DNA of 36,622 bases from an uncultured Porphyromonadaceae bacterium. GTDB lineage: Bacteria; Bacteroidota; Bacteroidia; Bacteroidales; Muribaculaceae. Below are positions 31,085 to 36,622 of this stretch, in pieces (position 1 is the first letter of the stretch; each line of letters opens with the position of its first letter). Position numbers and translations under genes: made by a program. The notes beneath the pieces are model-generated. The model saw only the letters and a list, made by a program, of their open reading frames with translations, was not told where the DNA came from and searched no databases. Location: contig CABUPJ010000036.1 of the NCBI GenBank assembly GCA_902493335.1, positions 1 through 36,622 on the forward strand, written 5' to 3'.

Positions 31085-31969
31085 ATGATTAATTTTACAA
31101 AACTCATGGCTTCGGCCATATTTATGTTGTCAACCGCTATGGGTGCCTCTGCCGTAAATCATTTGAATATTATCGGTGGTGCGACTCCGGGCGCCTGGAA
31201 TGTACTCGACGGAGTGTTGATGACTCCTGACCCTGAAAATGAGAATGTATTCAGTTGTATCGCCTATCTCAAAGCCGACGAAGAGTTCAAATTTACATGT
31301 GGAAAAGACTTTTCGGATCCCAATAAAGAGTATCGCAATGCTCTGAATGATCCCTATGATATATCCAGACTGGTTCAGGGCGGCGACGACAATAAGTTTA
31401 AAGTGGCTGAAAGCGCGAACTACTATGTTGTCTGCAATCTCTCAGACATGACAGTCTCGGTCACAAAGGCCGACTATCAGGATAACCCCATCCGTTTCAA
31501 CGCCCTTTTTATGGTCGGCAATGCTACTGCCGGAGATTGGAATATACCGCAGGGAACCGCTCTGGAATGGGGCGGTGAAAAAGACCCGTTCGGATTCACC
31601 TGGACCGGCGAACTGAAAGAAGGCGAGTTTAAAATCGATTCAAACATCTACAACGATGACTGGGCCGGACCGTGGTTTTTTGCCGGAATTGATGAAGACG
31701 GCAATATCGACTATACGAAAATCATCGCTGACGGAACCGGCGACCGCAAATGGCAGATAAGCGAGACGGGCAATTATGCTGTCGATATCGACCTGCTTGA
31801 TGGCTCAATCGCAATCACTAAGACGCCGGTATGCGGCGTCGGGAACATAGTCGGTGACAATGACCCGAATCCAGTCTATTATAATCTTCAGGGCATACCT
31901 GTCGCCAACCCGTCTAACGGTATATTTATCAAGAAAACAGGTAATAAAGTTTCCAAAGTAATATTATAA
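31085..31969 (+). CDS. Secreted SusE/SusF-like starch-binding protein
   Basis: A 294-residue protein from the ATG at 31085; the GTG at 31079 overlaps AT-rich leader. Its signal peptide MINFTKLMASAIFMLSTAMGASA has no lipobox Cys, unlike SusE/SusF. Two tandem SusE/F-type modules follow, each opening LNIIGGATPGAWN (about 28-40) or LFMVGNATAGDWN (about 142-154); the Trp residues are typical of glucan contact. It ends YYNLQGIPVANPSNGIFIKK then KVSKVIL, a C-terminal motif common in Bacteroidales secreted proteins and resembling a short type IX sorting signal. First gene of the operon divergent from the SusR-like regulator; probably binds alpha-glucan at the surface. Confidence 0.88.
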   Translation: MINFTKLMASAIFMLSTAMGASAVNHLNIIGGATPGAWNVLDGVLMTPDPENENVFSCIAYLKADEEFKFTCGKDFSDPNKEYRNALNDPYDISRLVQGGDDNKFKVAESANYYVVCNLSDMTVSVTKADYQDNPIRFNALFMVGNATAGDWNIPQGTALEWGGEKDPFGFTWTGELKEGEFKIDSNIYNDDWAGPWFFAGIDEDGNIDYTKIIADGTGDRKWQISETGNYAVDIDLLDGSIAITKTPVCGVGNIVGDNDPNPVYYNLQGIPVANPSNGIFIKKTGNKVSKVIL

Positions 31970-31978
31970 ACCATATGT

Positions 31979-32020
31979 TGTCTTCCGAACTGTGTATCCA
32001 CACACGCAGTTCGGGAGACA
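31979..32020 (+). promoter_or_regulatory. Intercistronic stem-loop
   Basis: TGTCTTCCGAACTG (31979-31992) pairs with CAGTTCGGGAGACA (32007-32020), 14 bp with one G-U. There is no T-run after it, so it more likely protects or processes the mRNA, or attenuates, than ends it. It lies between the binding protein and the GH31 gene. Confidence 0.65.
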
Positions 32021-32047
32021 TATTAACTTATCAGTCATTCATATACC

Positions 32048-34648
32048 ATGAAAGTAAAATTCAGTATTTTTTATCTCTTGCTGTTTATCTTTTCAGGTGC
32101 TGTAACGCTCAAAGGCGAGAATAGCTGTAATCCGAAAGCAGATCTGCGGGCTGTCGTGACATGCGGTAACGCAAGGTTCACCGTGCTGACGCCTGAGATG
32201 ATGCGCATCGAATACAGCGATAAGGGTGTCTTTGAGGACAGAGCGACATTTACAGTCATAAACCGCAATCTCGATGTGCCTCAGTTTACCAAATCAGAGG
32301 ATGCGACATTCCTTTATATCGAAACGGATAAGCTGCGCATGAAATACCGTAAAGGTACAAATCCGTATACCCTGCCGGCTTCATCGGCAAACCTTTCAAT
32401 CACAATGAACCATAACGGCCGAGAAGTGCTGTGGTATCCCGGCAAGCCCGACCCTATGAATCTCAAGGGCACATGCAGAACTCTTGACGGAAGCAACGGG
32501 CAGAATAAGAGATCAGAGCTGGAAGACGGCCTGATTTCGCGTTCGGGCTGGGCTGTCATAGAGGATTCGTGGTCATCGGCCAGATCGGACGGCAGCCGTT
32601 CTTTTGCATTTGAACCGGCAGAACAACTCGGCTATGACTGGTGGGCAGACCGCAAGGATCCTCATGCGATGGATGTCTATTTCCTCGGCTATGGAAATGA
32701 TTACAAGAAGGCTTTGTATGATTACACGCTGATTGCCGGTAAAATACCTCTGCCGCCGTCATACGTATTCGGCTACTGGTATAGCAAATATTCTTCGTAT
32801 TCGGCTGATGACTATCGTAATATAATGAACAGTCTTTCTTCAAATGATATTCCGACCGATGTCATGGTGCTTGATATGGACTGGCACTGGAACGGCAGCG
32901 ACGGCAGCATGTCGGGCGGACGCGGCGGATGGACCGGCTGGTCGTGGAACACCAACCTTATCCCTGACCCGGTAGGTCTTCTGAAAGAAATGCATGACCG
33001 CAAATTCAAGATAGCTCTGAATCTGCATCCTGCCGACGGCGTCAACAGCGTGGAATCACCTGAGTTTTTTACAACGATGAATGAAGAGCTCAGAGGCAAA
33101 TATGACGTGAACGCTTCGCAGGGCAAGACAATTCCCTGGTATCTCGATTATACAGATTTCACCAATGCGTTTTTCAGCACCATCATACGTGAACATGAGA
33201 GCGAAGGCGTCGATTTCTGGTGGCTTGACTGGCAGCAGCATCTTACGAGCCCGTATACCAATGGCCTCGGACAGACATTCTGGTGTAATCATGTGTTCTA
33301 TAATGATATGGTGGTCAATCGTCCGGAGCATCGTCCGGTAATATTCCACCGTTGGGGCGGCCTTGGCAGCCATAGGTATCAGATAGGTTTTTCGGGTGAT
33401 GCCTGCATAAACTTCCCTACGCTTGCATTCCAGCCGTATTTTACCGCGACTGCGTCTAATGTCGGTTACGGTTATTGGGGGCATGATCTCGGTGGCCATG
33501 CCTTTACCGACGAAAGCACTGTCAACGACCCTGAACTTGTGCTTCGGTGGATACAGTTCGGCGTGTTCACTCCGATTTTCAGAACACATGCTACCAACGA
33601 CCCGCGCATAGAGCGTCAGATATGGAAATTCCCCAATTTCCCTGACATGCTTCAGGCAGTGAAACTTCGTTATTCGTTGTTCCCGTATATATACACCATG
33701 GCCCGCGAGGCATACGATACGGGCATATCATTGTGCCGTCCGCTCTATTATGAATATCCTGATAACGAGGAGGCTTATTCATACGAAGATGAATATTTCT
33801 TCGGCAACGATATTCTTGTGGCTCCTATCGTTGAGGCTTCAGAAAACGGCGTCAGCACGAAGACTATCTGGTTCCCCGAAGGCAACTGGTGGAGTGTCGC
33901 CACAAATGAACTCATCGAAGGCCCTTGCACCATGACGATGAAATTCAAGAACACCGATATACCGTATTTCTATCGTGAAGGTTCGATAGTGCCGTTGAAT
34001 CCCGCGAGTGTAAAGAATGTCACAGAACACCCCGAGCATCTTATTCTTAATGTAGTAGCCGCCAAAGAGGGTAAAGGAAGACTTTATGAAGATGAAGGCG
34101 ACAACTCTGATTATGACGTCACTTATGCGACTACCGCTTACACTCAGTCGCAGAGCGGCAACAAACGCATGTTTACAATAGCTCCGAGAGAAGGCAATGC
34201 CGGCAGTCTCCCCGCTTCGAGGTCATATACGGTAAATATTTATAACACCAATACGCCTAAGGCCGTTAAGATAAACGGTACCGAATCGGCGCAGTACAGC
34301 TATACTGCCGACAGCAGATGCACGACTGTGGAAATACCTGTCAGCTCGTGCGCGTCGGCGCTGACTGTCGAAATCGAAGAATCGGCGGCCGGAGTCGCAG
34401 GTATTAAAGTCGATGACCCTAAAATCTTCTACGACAAAATTTCTGATACATTGACAGTTGAATTCGGACATATCAGAAAGAATGTTGAGCTCGCAATGTT
34501 TAATTTAGCCGGAGCGGAGTGTCTTAACCATAGATATCAGGACATTTCATGCTTCTCTAAAAAGCTTTCGGCGCTTTCTCCTTCCCAGATGTATGTCTGC
34601 AAAATTATTGCTGACAATCAGGTCATTGTTGAAAAGATATCAAAATAG
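32048..34648 (+). CDS. GH31 alpha-glycosidase with C-terminal sorting-like domain
   Basis: An 866-residue exported glycosidase. Signal peptide about 1-23; N-terminal beta-sandwich to about 230; catalytic barrel about 230-600. The barrel contains VMVLDMDWHW (272-281), the nucleophile motif FWWLDWQQ (Asp394) and the acid/base region GFSGDACINF (Asp451), then GYGYWGHDLGGHAF. Proximal C-terminal beta domains follow (WFPEGNWW, YFYREGSIVPL). The last roughly 85 residues (VELAMFNLAGAECLNH, then MYVCKIIADNQVIVEKISK) resemble a type IX secretion C-terminal domain. GH31 enzymes remove terminal alpha-glucose, xylose or related sugars; the SusE/F neighbours favour alpha-glucan. Exact linkage cannot be told. 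Confidence 0.94.
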   Translation: MKVKFSIFYLLLFIFSGAVTLKGENSCNPKADLRAVVTCGNARFTVLTPEMMRIEYSDKGVFEDRATFTVINRNLDVPQFTKSEDATFLYIETDKLRMKYRKGTNPYTLPASSANLSITMNHNGREVLWYPGKPDPMNLKGTCRTLDGSNGQNKRSELEDGLISRSGWAVIEDSWSSARSDGSRSFAFEPAEQLGYDWWADRKDPHAMDVYFLGYGNDYKKALYDYTLIAGKIPLPPSYVFGYWYSKYSSYSADDYRNIMNSLSSNDIPTDVMVLDMDWHWNGSDGSMSGGRGGWTGWSWNTNLIPDPVGLLKEMHDRKFKIALNLHPADGVNSVESPEFFTTMNEELRGKYDVNASQGKTIPWYLDYTDFTNAFFSTIIREHESEGVDFWWLDWQQHLTSPYTNGLGQTFWCNHVFYNDMVVNRPEHRPVIFHRWGGLGSHRYQIGFSGDACINFPTLAFQPYFTATASNVGYGYWGHDLGGHAFTDESTVNDPELVLRWIQFGVFTPIFRTHATNDPRIERQIWKFPNFPDMLQAVKLRYSLFPYIYTMAREAYDTGISLCRPLYYEYPDNEEAYSYEDEYFFGNDILVAPIVEASENGVSTKTIWFPEGNWWSVATNELIEGPCTMTMKFKNTDIPYFYREGSIVPLNPASVKNVTEHPEHLILNVVAAKEGKGRLYEDEGDNSDYDVTYATTAYTQSQSGNKRMFTIAPREGNAGSLPASRSYTVNIYNTNTPKAVKINGTESAQYSYTADSRCTTVEIPVSSCASALTVEIEESAAGVAGIKVDDPKIFYDKISDTLTVEFGHIRKNVELAMFNLAGAECLNHRYQDISCFSKKLSALSPSQMYVCKIIADNQVIVEKISK

Positions 34649-34657
34649 ACTATAATC

Positions 34658-36034
34658 ATGAAAAAACTAATATCACTATTGACTGTCTTTTTCTGCAGCC
34701 TTTCGGTTTTTGCGGGCATGTCAAACTCAATAGAGTATACTCAATTGTATATTGTAGGCACTGCCGTACCGGGGGGCTGGAATATCGGCGCCACTCCAAT
34801 GAGCAGAATAGACCGGGGCGTCTTTACATGGACGGGTAAGCTTACCGCCGGCGAACCGTTCAAATTTATGAATTCTAACGACGGATGGCATAAACACATT
34901 GTCGCGACTTCGAAGGATGAGCTGATAAAGGAGGGCGAGATACATCATCTCGATTTTTATGCAAACTGGCAGCTTCCCGATATGTATGACAATAAATTCA
35001 AGGTGGAGAAAACCGGTGAATATGTCATAACAGTCGACTTGCGCAGCATGAGCGTCTGTCTGTCAAAACCGCTTCCCGCGCCAGCTTATCCTGATAAATA
35101 CTATATCACAGGTTCGGCTCTCGACAATCAGGTAATCGAACTCACGAAAATCGAGAATTTCGAGTTCAAGCAGAGTCTTGTTTGCAAGCCGGGCAATATC
35201 ATACTGATGGATACGCCTGTCAGAAGAGATGACACACGTTACTTCATACCCGTGTTTGAAGATGTCGACCTGTCGTTTGGCAAAGGCTTCGCTTCAAAAT
35301 TAGGAGTTACAACCGATGCCGGGTCACGCGGATGGAGCGTTTCTGCCCCCGGAAATTATATCGTGTATATATCATGCAGCGACCATAAATATATGGGCCG
35401 GAAGCATACCCCGCGCAAATATCTGTATATCGTGGGCGGTTGCTGTGAACTGGCATGGAACTATTGGGATAAGAGCAATTGTGTGTTCTCTCCGAACCCA
35501 GAAAATGCTGATGAACTAATATGGGAAGGCGAACTGAGGTTTGGAAAAGATTGTGACGAGCCCGACAGATTCAAGATCCTGACGGAAAAGAGCTGGACCG
35601 AAGAAACCTATCACCCCTATATACAGGATGCACTGGCCGAAGGAACAGGATCAATCAGAACTACCGACGGCGGTGATACCAAATGGAAGATCACCAAAGA
35701 AGGCAATTACAGGATTATTGTCGATACCAGAAAAGAGACAATAACAGCCGAATATCTTTCATCCGCTCAGTTTATGCCGGATAAAGGCAGTGACACAGCC
35801 GGTGCCGGCTATGAAGAGGCGGATGCCGTCGAATTGTCATGTGGCAATAACATGGTGGAACTGATATATTCACCTGAACCTGTCGATGTTAAAATAATAG
35901 ATCTCGAGGGAAAGACAATCACCCTTAGGAAAGATATCACCAGCGGTATAGTGGCAGAAAAACTTTCAAGCGGTTTTTATATAGTGTCTGTCGCAGGTGA
36001 GTCGGTCAACAAATTATACAAAGTAAAGATTTAA
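34658..36034 (+). CDS. Secreted multi-module SusE/F-like glucan-binding protein
   Basis: A 458-residue protein lying 9 bp after the GH31 gene. Signal peptide MKKLISLLTVFFCSLSVFAG, no lipobox. Three SusE/F-like modules open with LYIVGTAVPGGWN (about 28-40), KYYITGSALDN (about 147-157) and YLYIVGGCCELAWNYWD (about 254-270). The last roughly 70 residues (VDVKIIDLEGKTITLRK, then LSSGFYIVSVAGESVNKLYKVKI) form a typical type IX-like C-terminal sorting domain. It probably works with the first binding protein to hold alpha-glucan for the GH31 enzyme at the cell surface. Confidence 0.87.
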   Translation: MKKLISLLTVFFCSLSVFAGMSNSIEYTQLYIVGTAVPGGWNIGATPMSRIDRGVFTWTGKLTAGEPFKFMNSNDGWHKHIVATSKDELIKEGEIHHLDFYANWQLPDMYDNKFKVEKTGEYVITVDLRSMSVCLSKPLPAPAYPDKYYITGSALDNQVIELTKIENFEFKQSLVCKPGNIILMDTPVRRDDTRYFIPVFEDVDLSFGKGFASKLGVTTDAGSRGWSVSAPGNYIVYISCSDHKYMGRKHTPRKYLYIVGGCCELAWNYWDKSNCVFSPNPENADELIWEGELRFGKDCDEPDRFKILTEKSWTEETYHPYIQDALAEGTGSIRTTDGGDTKWKITKEGNYRIIVDTRKETITAEYLSSAQFMPDKGSDTAGAGYEEADAVELSCGNNMVELIYSPEPVDVKIIDLEGKTITLRKDITSGIVAEKLSSGFYIVSVAGESVNKLYKVKI

Positions 36035-36046
36035 AATATATTTTCC

Positions 36047-36571
36047 ATGAAACACAGAACTTTATTTTTCAGCCTTATAGGAATCGGCCTGACGGTGGCC
36101 GCAGATGCCTCGGCCAAAGACGTCTATGTCTACTCTCCGGCTGGCGAGGCATTGGAAACAGCAACCGGAATAAGACGTATAGAGTTTGGTGACGGCAATA
36201 TGACCCTTGTTCCCGAAAATGGAGAAAAGATAGACATAGATTTATCCCGGATGGGTTATTTCGCATTTAAACCGCTCGGCACAGACGGTGTATCCTCGGC
36301 CGAGAGCATGAATGCTATTGTGAGTCTGAGCGGTGATGTACTTTCTGTGACAAGCACGTCAGAAATATCGGAGATCCGTATCTATAATGTACTTGGAGAA
36401 ATGACAGGACACTATGCCCCGGCAGCATGTGCGGCGACGATGACGGTCAACACACGGGGGCTGAGTATTGTCGTGGTTGAGGCCGGCGGCAAATCTCAAA
36501 CCTATAAAATAGGGCTCAATCCGAAAACACGGTGCATTCATTTAGCGAAAAGTGTTAAATTTGTGGTATGA
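36047..36571 (+). CDS. Small secreted protein with sorting-like domain, apparently with altered C-terminus
   Basis: A 174-residue protein. Signal peptide MKHRTLFFSLIGIGLTVAADASA is followed by a short beta module (IRRIEFGDGNMTLVPENGEKIDIDLSRMGYFAF) seen in many Bacteroidales secreted proteins. A C-terminal-domain-like strand pattern comes next (ISEIRIYNVLGEMTGHY, VVVEAGGKSQTYKIG). A sorting domain would normally end near YKIG; here about 20 further residues (LNPKTRCIHLAKSVKFVV) follow and look out of character. The stop overlaps the next ATG as ATGA. An insertion may have replaced the native 3' end. Confidence 0.75.
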   Translation: MKHRTLFFSLIGIGLTVAADASAKDVYVYSPAGEALETATGIRRIEFGDGNMTLVPENGEKIDIDLSRMGYFAFKPLGTDGVSSAESMNAIVSLSGDVLSVTSTSEISEIRIYNVLGEMTGHYAPAACAATMTVNTRGLSIVVVEAGGKSQTYKIGLNPKTRCIHLAKSVKFVV

Positions 36572-36622
36572 AAACCGGCGAAGCATTTTGGCAGTTCTTA
36601 CCCGAGGGATTGGGCGAACTAT
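36568..36622 (+). CDS. Start of a gene running off the right edge, possibly a transposase
   Basis: ATG at 36568 overlaps the previous stop as ATGA and opens a frame reading MKTGEAFWQFLPEGLGEL to the window end. The FW..LPEGL..L pattern resembles, from memory, the start of small N-terminal proteins of ISAon1-type insertion sequences in Bacteroidetes. Eighteen residues do not allow more than a suggestion. Confidence 0.4.
   Translation, partial: MKTGEAFWQFLPEGLGEL

Noticed and set aside
32048..34648. Naming a specific GH31 activity (alpha-xylosidase, isomaltosidase, etc.)
   Set aside because: The catalytic motifs support the family but not the linkage or sugar; the choice needs phylogeny or assay.

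Overview
The window looks like chromosomal DNA from a Bacteroidales gut bacterium, most likely the Muribaculaceae (family level is my inference). Support: many promoters fit the Bacteroidetes consensus (TTTG near -33, TAnnTTTG near -7) with no Shine-Dalgarno sites; it carries a long PPi-dependent phosphofructokinase, SusE/SusF-like starch-binding modules, a SusR-like membrane regulator, FadL-like and PorT-like barrels, and C-terminal domains resembling type IX secretion signals.

Layout. 1-706 is a gene-poor edge with degenerate direct repeats, a palindrome cluster and a nested stem-loop element. 707-2356 (-) is pfp. 2489-8539 (-) is a tightly packed eight-gene operon: ThiE-like protein, flippase-like membrane protein, NfeD protease, kdsB, a non-catalytic M16 homologue and three small proteins. 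8697-10760 (+) holds a small outer-membrane barrel and a MATE transporter. 10829-17880 (-) holds an AAA/DUF4143 ATPase, a PIF1-like helicase with TPRs, a FadL-like barrel, a Trp/Gly-rich exported protein and a DUF308 membrane protein. 17999-20074 (+) holds a DUF2007 protein and an LtaS-like sulfatase-fold membrane enzyme, followed by tRNA-Ser(GCU) at 20191-20277.

Downstream of the tRNA, 20281-28000 is a visibly more AT-rich accessory island: a WYL regulator, a small DUF6140-like protein, a candidate structured RNA (about 22077-22313), a 40-residue CxxC protein, a KAP-type P-loop NTPase and two DUF262 proteins, the second carrying a DUF1524 His-Me nuclease domain. The last four genes overlap end to end (ATGA, ATGA, 14 bp), so they look like one translationally coupled unit. 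I read it as a candidate anti-phage or type IV-restriction-like system (GmrSD/SspE-type chemistry coupled to a KAP NTPase) with an RNA leader. This is the best candidate for an undescribed system.

28023-30651 (-) holds an unknown protein, an intergenic region with a long inverted repeat and a 20-bp palindrome, and a SusR-like regulator. Divergent from it, 31085-36571 (+) is an alpha-glucan-type operon: two SusE/F-like secreted binding proteins, a GH31 glycosidase and a small protein, all with signal peptides and three or four with C-terminal sorting-like domains, but without SusC/SusD in view. The last bases start another gene, possibly a transposase, overlapping the small protein by ATGA.
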